64,000 nt of DNA, from contig JAETXT010000007.1 in NCBI GenBank assembly GCA_019188255.1, positions 3,534,001 through 3,598,000 on the forward strand, read 5' to 3'. This document shows, piece after piece, positions 1 through 12,255 of this stretch. The notes beneath the pieces are model-generated. The model did not search any database, had not been told where the DNA came from, and worked only from the letters and a program-made list of their open reading frames with translations. The translations under genes and the position numbers were made by a program. The stretch is from Verticillium longisporum (Eukaryota > Ascomycota > Sordariomycetes > Glomerellales > Plectosphaerellaceae). Positions within the stretch are counted from its first letter, which is position 1. Every line of letters begins with the position of its first letter.

Positions 1-678
1 GCCGCAGCCTCCTGCTCCCGCGGTGCGTCAGTCAGTACCACCGCCACCCATGAGGATGGACGACGCGGAGGTCCTCTACGAGCGGCCTTTGCGAGCCGAG
101 TCTCGCCGACCAATGGAATATGAAGAAAATGGCGTTGTGTACCGCCGGGTTTCGCCGACCTATGCTCCACGCAGAGTGGTTACGCAGCCGGAGTACGCTA
201 CTGATCCCCACAGGGCCTACCGGCAGCGCGAGTATTCATCTCGTCCCATGCCGCCCCCGCCACTGGAGCAGTATGTCCAGGTCAGGAGCGGCCCGGGTCA
301 AGAGAGGGGCCCCGCCGAGGGGCGCCACGGGAGTACGCGATGCGTGCAACCACGGCCCGGCCTGCGGAGCCGGTCCGCTACGAGATGCCAACCGAGTATG
401 GAAGGGTGCAGACCGTCAGACCCGACTTGCCTGCCCACCCAAGCTATCCTCCCGCCGGAGCGCATCGTGAGATGATGCACCCTCCCCTGCCTCGCGCCTA
501 CAGCATGCGGCCTGCCGAGTCGGGTGCCCCGCGGCGGGAATTCAGTGCCCGCCCCGTCGAGACCTACTATGGACATCCTACCCGCGGCGACGAGGGCGTT
601 GCCTACATCGAGCGGCCTCCTGGTGCTCCTCAGGATCTGGCTTACAGCAGCGAGCCTCACAGGGAGATCTATCGTTGA
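1..678 (+). CDS. 3' end of an unrecognised Pro/Arg/Tyr-rich protein gene, with an apparent frame break
   Basis: The left edge cuts this gene, so only its C-terminal part is visible. From base 2 to about 280 the frame encodes low-complexity sequence rich in Pro, Arg, Tyr and Glu (for example a PPPPMR stretch, then EENGVVYRRVSP). From about 283 the same composition continues in the next frame down, through REYAMRATTARPAEPVRYEM and GDEGVAYIERPPGAP to a TGA at 676-678. The switch needs one extra base. No intron fits: the only phase-correct donor/acceptor pair, starting at the GTATGT at 271, would be 32 nt long and has no branch point. I read it as one gene with a one-base deletion. No domain is visible. 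Such tails are common at the ends of fungal transcription factors and other nuclear proteins, but that is only a guess. Confidence 0.55.
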
Positions 679-3600
679 GAATAAGCGGGGAAGCTAGTAT
701 GGGTGCAGGCCAGATGCGGATAGGGCCAGCAACTTGTACTTCGGTGCGTGTCCGGATTCACGCTCCCAACAATGGCTGGATATCAATCACGAAGGATGGA
801 GAGGAGAGCTTGTGGAGCATGAACATCAAGACACGCTACTGTCAAGCGGATGATACCGTGACATGGCTGAGCAAACTTGTACCATGTACTACCTGTGTAA
901 AGCAATACCAGTGTTCCGGCCCGCATGGTCGACAGCATAATCAATCAATGAGCCCGTTTCCAAACGCATTCGTACTGTGAGCGTGATATTGTTGCACAGG
1001 TGCCTGAAGGGCCAAAGCGTAGCGGATACCTCGTACAGAGTTCGGGACAGAGCACGTGAGCGGCCCTCCGTGAGCGTCTCGCAGTCGACGGGAGTCTGGT
1101 CATGATCTCGAGCCGCCGGCCCTGCGAAGACGGACACAGGGCGGCGTCATACGTTCGATGCATCATGTGTCTGGGGACGGTATACATTGGTCGTCTCTCG
1201 TCCATTGAAAGAGGTGGTGTTTGCTGCTTTACGAGTTTCGGATGGAGACATTCGCTGCCGAAAGCGCGACAGGTCTGACAGGTGTGTGGGTGGGTTTGAA
1301 ACCCCCACCCCCTTGGCCCGCCCCTTTCCCCTTTCCGATGCTCGACTGTAAGTACCTACATGTACGTACTTACAAATGAAGGGTCGTGTTGGCAGTATGC
1401 CGGTGAAAAGTGAGCAGATGAGAGAGACGTAGGGAGACAGGGATTGGAGGGGAGGGGTGGCATTGCTCACGGACCCAACGTCAGCGGCATTGCGGTGTCA
1501 TTTCGCAGGCCGAATATACATGGTAGGGAACTACAGGAAGAGACTGCGACCCGAATAGATGGTTAGAACGAGGGTGGATAGGATCTTCCCAGCGGATGAG
1601 CGATCTCGGCGAACGCGCGACTGCCGCCAGGGGCTCAGGGGGTATGCTTTCCCCCCCAGCTTGAGAGCCTCACGGCGCGCGCCGAGACACGTATCCATGG
1701 TAGGAATAACTTTTTCTGTAAAGGCTGGGAGCTACTCCAGTACATGGTACATGGTACCTAGTATGCAAGGCATTGGAAGGAGAAGCGACGGATCGTCAGG
1801 GTCGTCGGCCACAGAGCCCAGCAAGGGAGAAATAGTGGACGAACATTTGCCCAGTCGAGGGCGGCCATTCGAGTCGCGGCGCAACAGATTGAGACGGACC
1901 GGCAAGCCTGGGCCCCGCAGATCGGGTGCGGTTGAAACCTTGTCTTGGCCCGACGTTTCAATGATGAGGATTTTAGTTCGTCTGTCCAATGCTTTCCCAT
2001 CACGTCTGCTTTTTATCATGTCAAGCAGGAATGCCATCGGAGGACCCTGCAAGACCAGGAGGCAAGGGGCCCAGCATATGCTCGGGGGAGGTTGGCGATG
2101 GGGCCGTCTCCCGCTGAGGGCTCGTCGGTAAGGGTATCAGCCCTATTGCGGCGTACTCGACCAGATTTCATGGGAATCTAGGTTATCGAAGCTGTCGTTG
2201 ATGTGGACAAGCGTGGGCCCTCTCGTCTTCAGTATTTGCCATGCTGCAGTGCCATGGCTTTCTACTTCTGCCCAAGCCGGCTGCCTCCTCACCAGCAGGT
2301 CGACCAAACCACATGGTGCCTGTCGGTAATTCTCAATGCCTGAGCAGTTGGCCAGTGCCTTTCGTCGGGGTTGATGAGATGCCAGATTGTCAGGAAACAC
2401 ATGCGTCGTGTAGCCATGCCCTAGAACGACGGTGCTACAGGGATGCATGCTATCATAGGGAACCTGGGGCTTCCCGGAGGCTTGGGATGGGCTCGTCATG
2501 AGATCCCACAGGGAGATTGTGTCTGCGTCAGCTGGTGTTCATTTGTGGCTCGCTCGAGGCTGGCAAAAACCTGACGGGGACGAATGGTAGGGCATTCCAG
2601 GCTACCAGGGTTTGATGACTACGAGTGTGTGTGTGTTGCGTGTTGCGTGTTCCGTCGTATGTGGTGTGTGGTGTGGTAGTGTCGGGTCGGAAGCCTGACA
2701 GTGATAGCGCAGGGCAGTGCAGCGGGGGGCGGCACTGATGGCGTAGGGAGCATGCCCAGGTCGTAGGCAAGCCGTTCGCTGGGTACGAGGTCTCGAACAG
2801 CTTCCAGAGTCGGAGACTGGCTTGCTCGCGTTCCGCCCCCCCCCCACTGCAATCTAGGCCCACAAGCAAGCGGTGCGGAGAGGAGGAGGAATCACGTCAG
2901 TCGTTGGAGCCGGTGGAGAATCAAAGGGGGGTTTGTTTCCCTCTGGAATCGCTTCGAATATCGTAAGACTTGGTGACGGAATTGATGCTCGCCGCGATGC
3001 CGAGATGGAGGCTGCATTCGACCCTGGCTTGAGAGTCGAACCCATCATGGAGCCGCATTGACCAATGTCTTCCGAGTGTGTGTGTTTGGATTCGAAGAAA
3101 CGTCCGAATACTCAGACCACACGCGTCTGTCCGCCCCCCCTCATGTCTAGACAACATCTGGCCTGGTGGACGCCCAAGACGCCGTGGGAGCTTCCAAGGT
3201 TTGGAGGAAGCTGGCACGGCTGGCACACGGGGGCCGAATATGGCTAGTGTGGTTGACACTGACGTGCCAGTGCGTCGCGCCTCCTCGTCTGCTCAGTTTG
3301 AGCTACGTCCAGCGTTTCTTGCTTCTCCGCATTCCTGGACAGATTGTTCCGTTCAGCTGTTGAGCAAGTGTCACGTCTTTGTGCTCTCGTCGTGTGTGTC
3401 ATTGAGAGTGATACTACGCTGAGTGCAAGCCGTGGCTTGTCCTGCATTCGAGAGGCATCCGTACCTGTTGCTTCGTATCGCATGCCGGGACTGTCTCTGC
3501 GCGAAGACGATCTCTGAGCTGATAGAAGTGAATGGAAATATGACGCTGCTGGGGCCCGCAACAAAACGGTCGAGAGCTTTGGGCAGGCTAATACTTGTAC

Positions 3601-4716
3601 AAGTAAACACCAGGATGTATCGGCGCAGTCATGTGTACTATGTACCGCAACATGCACCGTCATGCTGTTATGGATCGTCGGCCGGCTGTGGGCTGTGGGC
3701 TGTGGGCTGTGGCCCAGCGGTCCCGCTTGAATCTCATTGGAGCTTCTCGGTGAAGACCTCCCATGCCTGTACCTGCTCAGCCACTCTGGATGCGTGAGAT
3801 ACCCATCGGCCAAGTCCTCCATCGGGATCCACAGTTTGGCCCTTACCCTGGCCCAGCCTGACCCGCTTGGCCCCAACGTGCTCCGTGCCCTCCGAGTCCC
3901 GTGCCTGTGGATCCATGCCAGTGGCCCAGCGCAGGCTACCTGAGCCCTGGACTCGCCGGGAGGGGAGGGGGGGGGGGGGCCTGCGGCCGCTGGAGCTTGC
4001 CTGTTCCTCCCCACTGAACTTGCTGAGGTTTCGAGTGGCCCAGCGCCTGAAGGTTATGTTGTGTGGTACCTAGCACCTGCACCTCGACGTCTCTGGCCTG
4101 GTGCCGTTTGGCGGATGGCCTGTCTGTCTGCCCGGCTCTCTACTCTACCTGGGCACCTACCTAGGTACCTACCTGGCCTGCCTTGCCTTACTCACCACTA
4201 AGGTAAGGTACTTACCTATCTCACCTACCTACCTACCTTACCTAGGTGCCTGCTCTCTAGCCTGGCCTGGCCCTGCGAGTCTCAGCCCAGGTCTGGTCCG
4301 CAACTCTCTTCCTTCCACTCCTCCACAACTTGCACCTCAACACGCTCTCGACTGCCTCTTCCCACCCACCCTCTTTACTCCCTTTTCCCCCTCCGTCTCC
4401 CCCCTCCCCTCAAAGAGGATACCCACGAGTGCGAGAGACGCTGGAAGGAGTACGAACTCGACGTCTTTATTCTCTTCTTTTTACTCTTTCCCCCCCTTTC
4501 CTTGAAACCCCCAACCCACTGTTCTATCTATCTACCCTTGCCAGATACCCGAGCATCGGCGGCTCTCGACCATCAACGTCCAGCTTCGACTGACTGTACC
4601 AGCACCCGGTACAGCATCGGCACCCAATCTCCCATCTCCTTCGGTCTTCTTCGCCAACGGCTCAGGATCTCGAACGATACCCCCGAAACACCCCCGTCCC
4701 ATGGTGTCTGCTCATC
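679..4716. other. 4 kb gene-poor intergenic region, leader of the KH gene at its right end
   Basis: I see no supportable gene here. The longer open frames have no conserved motifs, biased composition and no splice-linked partners. Visible elements are a GT-rich tract (about 2625-2695), a 13-base G run (about 3967-3979), an inverted repeat at 1348-1373, an ACCT/AGGT-type repeat block (4146-4250), and a long pyrimidine-rich stretch (about 4310-4520). The last of these is typical of the promoter or 5' leader of strongly expressed filamentous fungal genes and lies just upstream of the KH gene. Confidence 0.5.
4146..4250. repeat. ACCT/AGGT repeat block with palindromic TACCTAGGTA cores
   Basis: The stretch is built of ACCT tetranucleotides and their complement AGGT, including CACCTACCTAGGTACCTACC and a run of four ACCT units near 4223-4240. 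It lies about 470-570 bases upstream of the KH gene start. Related blocks occur at 30742-30870, 40497-40540 and 40806-40840. Confidence 0.7.
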
Positions 4717-7700
4717 ATGAATAAGCTGGCAAACATGCGTCACTGGTCCGAGAGGATGAGCCCCAACTTGGGCATGGGTCGTCCCAACATGCCCGACAAT
4801 CCAATGACCCCGAGACGAGACACTATCTCCCAGCAAGCTGCTTCGTTCGCTATCCAGGACCCTCTCGACGCCCCAAGCCCCATCGTTCACTATGCCTTCA
4901 ATGTGCCCTTCGCCTCCGACCTCGCCGGCCCCAATACTGAAGACATCCTCCATTCCACCAAGGACGCCGTCATGCGATGGACGCACTCGGTCGACGCCCC
5001 TGACGATGTCCAGGTCCACGAGCTTCCCGTTCACACCCAGAACCTCGCTCACCTACGCAAGACGTGCAAGGACATCACCAGCGGCCCCTTCAGCATTGAG
5101 GCACACGTCGTCTCCACGACCCCCAAGAATGCCAAGGGCAGTCAGGTCACCACCGTCTGCCTGTCAGGAAGCCAGGAAATGGTCCAAAAGACCAGGGAGA
5201 TGATTTTGAATGATAACCAGACCTTCTTGGTATGCCCTTCCCTCCGCACCAACATCTCATCGCCTCTCTCGCCCCCATGCATCTCCCCATGGCTAACCCC
5301 GGCCGTTTGAAGCGCTGTACCACCGTCGATGTCGAGGGTGAGCTGGTCTGCGATCTGGCCGCCGCCACCCCCGTCTTGAAACCCCAGGTTATGACCACAC
5401 TCGACGGCATCTCCGAATACTGTGGAGTCGACATTTTCCTTCTCGGCCCAAAGCTCACTCCCGTCGTGGACGGCATGACGGGCGACGCTGAGATGCGTCG
5501 CGACCAGCGCTGGAGAGTCGCCATTTACGGTGACATCCTCTCCGTTGACCATGCCAAGACCCGCGTGCTGATCCACATTGACACGCTCGTAAGTTTGTGA
5601 TGCCGTGTTGTACTGCCCATGGGACTAATCGATGCATGCTAGCTCGGTCGTCTCGTTGACGCTCTCAAACTCGACATGACCCTTCATCAAGTGGTGTGCG
5701 GCCGCCAGCGGAAGAATATCAAGCTCATCGAGTCTTCTACGGGTACTGCCATCTACTTCCCGTCGCCCTTTTCGCAGATGTACCGATACTGTCCCCCGAA
5801 TGCCAAACGACGCGATCCCAACGACATCCTCATCACCGGTGAAACGCCCCAGGCGATCGAACTGGCCAAGCAGAAGATCCACGAAACCGTAACACGCACT
5901 CGCCTGTACATGAAGGATGTGAACATTCCCGCGGCCAAGATTGACAGTGTTCTGCTCAACCGCATGGACAAGGTGCGCAAGATTCTGGAGGCCAACGGCA
6001 CCTACGTTCTCTTCCCTGTCCTTGCTACAGGCAAGAACATGGTCAGAATACAGGGCAACGAGGGCCTGCACGTTGAGCGCACTGTTCGCGAAATCATGTC
6101 GCTGGTAGGTTCAACTTCATATACGCTACCACTGCTGGCAAGTTTCTGACATGGGACAGGCTGGCCAATTCTACAGTGCTTCCTGGTTCTTGTTGGCTCC
6201 CGAGGGTCACCAGATGCCTCCTCAGGCTCGTCAGCTTCCCAGCCCGACTGACATTCGCACCATGATTGGCGATGTCTGCGCCAATTCGGATGCTGATGTC
6301 TCGTTCGACAACAACTTTCAAATGACTGGCTCGGATGATGCCGTCAAGACTGCGCTCATGGTCATGTCGGATATTCGATTCCTCGTGCAAGGCAACCATC
6401 AACTTCGCGTCAAAATCGAACTCGCCAACGAGCACCGAGAATTTGTCAGTGGAAAGAAGAACGGCAAGATCAACAAGATCATGAGCCAGAGCAACGTCAC
6501 CATCATCTTCGACGGCTTCAACGACTACAACTTCAATATCGATGTTGGAGCTGCAAGCTATGACGCCATGAAACAAGGCCTCGCCCTCGTCGAGCAGGAG
6601 ATGCCGGCTTCGATCTCGTTCCACGTCCCTGATCAGTACCACAAGCGCATCATCGGCATCGGCGGTCAGCATATCCAGAGCATCATGAAGAAGCACTCCG
6701 TTTTCGTCAAGTTCTCCAACGCCATGGATCGAGGCGGCATGGGCCGGGAGGATGACGACATTAAGGTTGACAACGTTATTTGCCGGACTCCCGCGCGTAA
6801 CGCACAGAACCTAGACGCCGTGAAGAACGAGATCCTGGAGATGGTCGATCGAGCTGTAAGTCACAAAATATTATGAACTGCGGGGGACTTGTCTAACACG
6901 TCGGCAGGATTCCGAGTACACCTCGCAGATCGTCAACGTCGATCGCCTGTACCACCGCCAGCTTCTAGCCCGCCTCGCTGAGATTGACGAGTTGGAGAGC
7001 AAGTACAACTGCAAGATTGTGTTCCCAAGCACTGAGCAGGCCAGCGATGAGGTGACCGTGAACGGGCCTCAGTGGCAGGTGCCTCATTGCGTCGACGAGT
7101 TCCTTGTAAGTCCGCCATCGTCCCATGTCCAAGAAGCAGAAATTGCATGCTGACACGTTGGAAGGGCATGGTTCCTGACAACCACGAGCTCGTCTTGACT
7201 CGCACGCCTGAGCTCGTCAAGTTCCTCGAGTCGCCGGCATTTGTCCGAGACCTTGTGTCCAAGCTGAAGAACCAGTACGAGGTCGAAGTCTCTGTTCATC
7301 AGGACTCCGAGGAGCTTGCTCCCGACGGCTCGTCCGCCCTCGCTCTGCGCTGGACATTCACCCGGAACAACGCAGGTGGTCTTGGTGATGCAGTCGACTT
7401 TATGCTTGCCGAGCTGACTGGCGCAGGTGTCGAGGTTACGATCCTGAAGGGCTCCATCCCTCGACCCAAGTCAGATTCTTTCGAGGACTCTCTCCAGTAC
7501 TTCGATTCAAAGCTCCTGCAGCATGCCCCCGCACCCATTGCTGCCGACTCGCCGGTCAAGGCCGCTTTCGAAGGCGAGGTGGCCCGCGAGCGCAGTACCA
7601 TCTTCGATAAACTCCGCAAGCCTGGAAGCATGACCTCCATTTCTTCCTTCCTGGACCGTCGCAAGAACAGCTCTCACTCCAACCACGCCAACTTTTTCAA

Positions 7701-7986
7701 GGGCTCCAGCAACGTGTCCAAGTCGTCTCTTATTTCGATTGAGTCCACTCGCAGTTTTAATGCCGATCGCAACCCTTGGAACGATAGCGGCGTTAATCTG
7801 AACGAGGAGGATCACCCCTGGGCTCACCGCCCTCTTGGCAACGGCACCGACAAGCTTACGCCTATGCCTCACCCCGGTGACGTGACGCCCCGTCACAGCA
7901 CTCGTGCGTCCGGCGACAGCGGTCGCCCTTCTACGTCTCATTCTACGAATTCTGGATACCCCGGTCCTGTTGGACCTTTCCGTTAG
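4717..7986 (+). CDS. Multi-KH-domain RNA-binding protein
   Basis: Six exons join in frame: 4717-5229, 5313-5588, 5643-6104, 6160-6855, 6908-7105 and 7165-7986. All five introns are 50-85 nt, in phase 0, with GTRNGY donors. The product is about 988 aa. Several KH folds are visible: VVCGRQRKNIKLIESSTGTA near residue 280, a GKKNGKINKIM loop near 510-530, and a textbook one near 570-590 with IIGIGGQHIQSIMKKH, whose GIGG is the nucleic-acid-binding GXXG loop. The last 200 residues are Ser/Asn/Pro-rich and probably disordered. KH arrays bind single-stranded RNA, so a cytoplasmic mRNA-binding role resembling vigilin or Bicaudal-C proteins is inferred. The exact orthologue is not identified. The start was chosen as the first ATG of the uninterrupted first exon, after a pyrimidine-rich leader. 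Confidence 0.88.
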
Positions 7987-8942
7987 ATTCCCGTCTTTAG
8001 AAACTCTCGCGAAAAATACCCCGGCTGGATATACCCTGGCGTACAATACCCCGGAACGTCTCTTCTGAAGCAGCAGTCGGCTCAGTTCTGTCATTCATCC
8101 CGAGGTTTTGTCCGTTCACGTCTTTTTCTTGCTTTTTTTCAGTAATTTCCTTGAACGCATGTGTACGCCTTGTTGGGGACCCTACGGGGTTCCTTCTTCT
8201 CTGTCTCCTACGACTTACGTACACTCTTTATACCCCTGACGCCGAATACGAGGCTAAAAAAACAAAACATGATGGATGGTTTTCGCTCCACGGATTGGAG
8301 CGCGGGAGGCTGGGACACGGGCGGTGGTCGGAGCGGTATTGCAGGACCATGTGACGACTCGCTGCACCCTCGCTATTCATTTGGCATCCGAGGTTGCCAG
8401 AAGGGGCTACAGGGTCAGTGGAGTTGAGAAAAGTTTCAGGGCCTGACGGGCGGCCGTTTGGAGGCTGCCCAGACAACAATTGGCGCTATTCGCGGTGTTG
8501 GGAGTGCTGGGCGAGACTGGAACAATAGGGTCAAGCGTACGGAAGCTCGCCGAAGCCTCAGTTGGCCTTGATATGCAATGATACCCCTTTCAGTCTTCCA
8601 CTTGATTTTCCTGTACCATGCCGTCGAGAGCGTACCATTGAACCCATGGTTGCAGGCTCGGGGCTGAAACCAGGCCGGCCGGAGAAGCATCATTTGACAA
8701 GGTCGCCGTACAATTTCTTACACTGAGATGATACAGTTAGTCCACGCAACTGTACGAGAGAGAGGGCAGACGGAGCCAGGACGCCATCCATGGTGGACTG
8801 TCTACACAGATCTTCACTAGTCACTCAGCACAACACAAGCTCGGGGATCATTGTCATGATATAGCACAATGCTACTCAATTCACTACCTCAAGCTCTTGA
8901 CTTGAACGCAAGCGCCACACGATCATAAACCTTCCCCTTGCC
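7987..8942. other. Intergenic region between convergent genes
   Basis: This holds the 3' flanks of the KH gene and of the minus-strand hypothetical gene. I see no gene, RNA or repeat. Confidence 0.5.
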
Positions 8943-10072
8943 TTACGAGCTATCCAGGTCTGCGCCATTGACGATGCGCTGCTTCCGGCGCAGGAGGGCC
9001 GCCTTGCGCTCGCAGCAGTGGGTACGACGATCCGGCAGGGGCGACGGGGATCGCTCCGAGGGCCGCTTTCCGTACATCGAGTCATCCCTGCTAATCCAGT
9101 CCGAGTACGAAATGGCTTCTGAATCGTAATCGCTGCTGGAGGGGCTGCTGGAGAGCGATGGAGAGTTGTTGCCGCCCGCCGTGGCGAGCATGCTGCCGCC
9201 GAGCGTTTCCTTGTCCGTGGCAGCACTGAGGGCCGGGTACCCGTCACTGCTGTCGTCGACCGGTGGGCGCTGCAGGAAGTCCGCGATGCCCTCCTGAGCC
9301 GAGTTCTGCGTCTTCTGAAGGAGGTTCTCTGATCCCTCGAGTTGCTCTGGTCGCATAGGGGCGCCCGTCTCGATGACCTCCGTGCCAGTAAAAGCATCTC
9401 GGACAAGGCTGCTTATGTCCTGGCTGAAGCATCCGGCGGCGTTCTTGAGAGTCTCACCTCCGGGCAGGCGAGAAAGACGCTGCGCGAGATGTGCGTGGTT
9501 AATGCTAGGCTTGAGTAGGGCGTGACCGTCGTCATTCCTGGTCCTGAGGTGGCTGTCCTCTGGCGAAGAGTTGCTTCGCTCAAGTTTGTCCATGGGTTGC
9601 CGTGAAGTCTCCATATGCATCACCGTGAGGGCTTCTAGGTGTTCGAGCCGCTGATGGACCAGCTCGAGGCGGTCGTAGATAGCCCGGAGTAAGTCCTCAT
9701 GGTATTGGTCCGTCTCGCGAAGTGAGGTGATGGTGTACTTGGTCATGTGGATCAGATGGTACAGCGAGAGCAGTGTCAGTGTTTGTTTGGCAAGTCTCAA
9801 CCAAAAGTAAGGACGTGCTGCGTATGAATTCTACAGACAGTCAGTGTGCTGCGTCTAATTATATGGCTTATGGAGTAGGTATCTCCTACACGGCACGCAT
9901 CTGACTTTTTAAGTTTGCGCAATGAAGCAAGAATATTTGGCAAGCTGCATGTAGTCCCAAGGAGTAAGCAGTAGCCGTCCTTAATTCGAGTTGTTACACT
10001 TTGAGATCCCTGGATAGTCCAACACCTATATAGCCATCTAGCCTGAGTATGCAAGAACCTGGACAGCTTCAT
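8943..10072 (-). CDS. Hypothetical two-exon protein, about 356 aa
   Basis: No family is recognised. Exon 2 (8943-9830) is a 295-codon open frame. Reading upstream, it runs straight to an acceptor (CTGTCTGTAG at 9831), preceded by an ACTGAC branch motif and a GTAGGA donor at 9889. This leaves a 59-nt phase-0 intron and an in-frame exon 1 (9890-10072) beginning with ATG at 10072. The N-terminal third is hydrophobic and basic around residues 35-85 (LLLGTTCSLPNILASLRKLK, then ARPYFWLRLAKQTLTLLSLY). Residues 95-125 look like a short amphipathic helix (DRLELVHQRLEHLEAL). The rest is Ser/Pro/Asp-rich and probably disordered, with a basic end (ERKAALLRRKQRIVNGADL). The start is uncertain because another upstream exon is possible. 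Confidence 0.5.
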
Positions 10073-10221
10073 CGCAGTGTTGAGAGGCCGCGCTCGGCGT
10101 AGTCAATAACTGCTCCATCGCGATCCCTGGTTTGTAACTGACGATATATAGAATTAGTCGAGTTGGGTAGGTGTCAGCCTGAGACAGGCAAGCTTCTGAG
10201 GGTCGACATAACAGAAGGGTA

Positions 10222-12255
10222 TCAGGAAGCAAGCGGCCCAACGGAAACGCGCTCTCTTAGCTTAAGGACCTCCCGTTGATCTGCACGTTGGCTTTCGCGC
10301 AGAGCTCGCCGCTTCTGCACCTCCAAGCTGGCGAACCTCCCTTCGCACCGTGTTTGATCTTGGTAATCATGTCAGTGGCCTGACCTTTCGTGATTTCGCC
10401 TTCGGCGAGCGGCTCATCCTTCGGCCGCATCTTGTTCAAGAAATCGATCTGCCCCTGCGTTGGCGGCTTCTTGCGCCAGCTCTGATAGCGGTGGATGAAA
10501 ACGTGCGGGAACGTCTCGGAGGCATACTTATCGCTGCCATGAACAGCATCAGCGAAGGTTGTAGCCTGGAGAAGCTCCCGTGGGGCCGCGTATGGGGACT
10601 TTGATATTTCAGGAGGCAGTGCTCGCATTTCGACAGCGTGGAAGAGTGGCTTGCTGGGATCAGAATGGTTCTCAATCCTCTCGAGCCTGATAAAAGACCC
10701 GTTTGGCGCGCACAAGACATACTTGTCTTGGCCGACTTGTACCCACGCATATTGACTCATTGACCGAATGTGTTTCTCGCCTGAGGTGTCTTCAATGAGG
10801 TCATAGACGGAAGAATACTCGGTGAAGGAAATAGACATCGATTCTGGCGACGATCCAGCCGTGGACGTGTCTGAATAGGCTGCTTGGCGTCGGTGTGTCT
10901 CATCGTCCTTCCGCTCCTTCGAGGACTTTATGTCATCCATCGAGGCCCTCTCTAGCAACTCCCCTGGATCGAGCCCAAACAGAGTCGGCGTGGTAACGAT
11001 GCCAGTCTCCAAGCTCGAAACCATGTCGATAATGTGACAGTTCGTCTTTCCAGCGTGCAGACGCATGCCCCTGCCTATCATCTGCACCAGCAAATTCCGG
11101 GAGCGCGTTGGCCGCGCCAGAACAATGCAGTCAATATTCGGAATGTCGGTTCCCTCGGTAAACACACCGCAGTTGACCAGCACGGGGAACTCTCCATTTC
11201 GGAAAGCCCGTAGAATCTCACTGCGCTCGATAGTTGGCGTGTCTCCTGTAACAAACCTAGCATCTAGTCCAAACCGGCGGAATTTCTGGGTCAAGCCAGC
11301 AACATGAGCCAGATCGACGCAGAAGACAAGAGTTGACCTTCGACCCTGTGCCCTGGCGAGCCAGCTTCGCACGGTAATCTCGTTGATCTGGTCAGTATTC
11401 ACGACGCGCGACAGCTCGCCAGCCTGGAAGTCCCCGTTGACGCCATTCTTCACCCGGGAGATGTCAGCAGTCGACTTGACAGTGGTGAAGACGACGTCGG
11501 AGAGCCACTTTTCTCCAATCATATCAACGTAGTCCTTGTGGTAGACAATTTGGTCGATGGCGGCGCCCAGTTTGAGGCCGTCGAAACGGGAGAAAGTGGC
11601 GGACACGCCGACCAACGCAGGAGAATGGGACTTCTTGGCGTCGAGGTCAAAGTGCTTGAGGATACGCATGTAGCCAGGAGCCACGATGTGGTGAGCCTCG
11701 TCGACCAGGACAAGCTTGAACCTGGCCGGATCGAATTTCTGAAGACGATCCTTGGAGGTGATGCTTTGCAAGCTGGCGATGGTGATATCAGCGATGCCCG
11801 AGGCATGTAAGGAGCCCATCTCGATGTCAATGGTTGCCTCGGGATAGGTGTTCTGGCAGTGGCGTGCGGCCTGTTCGACTAGCTCTCTACGATGAGCTAT
11901 GATGAGCGTCTGAGTCGCTCGCTCAGATGTGGGTAGGACCCTTTGGATGAGCTGGGTGAAAATAACCTGCGTTGAGGTTAGTGATAGACATGCACATGGG
12001 GATGGATTCAAGACTCGCGGTCTTTCCACTGCCGGTGGCGAGGGAGACACCAAGCCTCTTCTGCCCTTCGTGCAAAGAGAGAAGAATCGACTGAATGCAT
12101 TCTTCTTGATAGTCACGAAGCTGTACTTTGGAGCTCAGCAATCGAACAGGGAGAGCCTGAGGAAAGGCGCATCTAGTGATTGAGCGGACAGCGGTTCTCG
12201 GAATGCGTGTCACAGCTGAAGGCAGTGATAGCCGGGCAAAAACATGTGGGATCAT
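10222..12255 (-). CDS. IRC3: Mitochondrial DEAD/DEAH-box helicase, Irc3 type
   Basis: Exon 1 is 12019-12255 and exon 2 runs from 11966 to about 10222, giving about 660 aa. The N-terminus is basic and hydroxylated ([20 protein letters not shown]), as for a mitochondrial import signal. Superfamily 2 motifs follow in order: Q-type RDYQEECIQ, Walker A ATGSGKT directly before the intron, VIFTQLI after it, DEAHH (motif II), SATFSRFDG (III), [23 protein letters not shown] (V) and MIGRGMRLH (VI). Yeast Irc3 is a double-stranded DNA helicase needed for mitochondrial DNA maintenance. The intron (11967-12018) begins GCGAGT rather than GT. Near 10336-10341 the frame appears to lose one base. As read, translation stops at 10257; one added G would extend it to 10222 through a charged tail ([20 protein letters not shown]). 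It shares a 488-bp divergent promoter region with Rrn5. Confidence 0.88.

Noticed and set aside
271..302. Intron to explain the frame break in the left-edge gene
   Set aside because: Only 32 nt and without a branch point; fungal introns are rarely below 45 nt.
1559..2131. 190-codon plus-strand open frame
   Set aside because: Arg/Gly/Ser-rich with no motif and no neighbouring exons; looks like a random open frame in GC-rich DNA.
3244..4014. 256-codon minus-strand open frame in the left gene-free region
   Set aside because: Composition is a jumble of Ser/Arg/Pro/His with no conserved block, the frame crosses simple repeats and a G run, and no start or splice context supports it.
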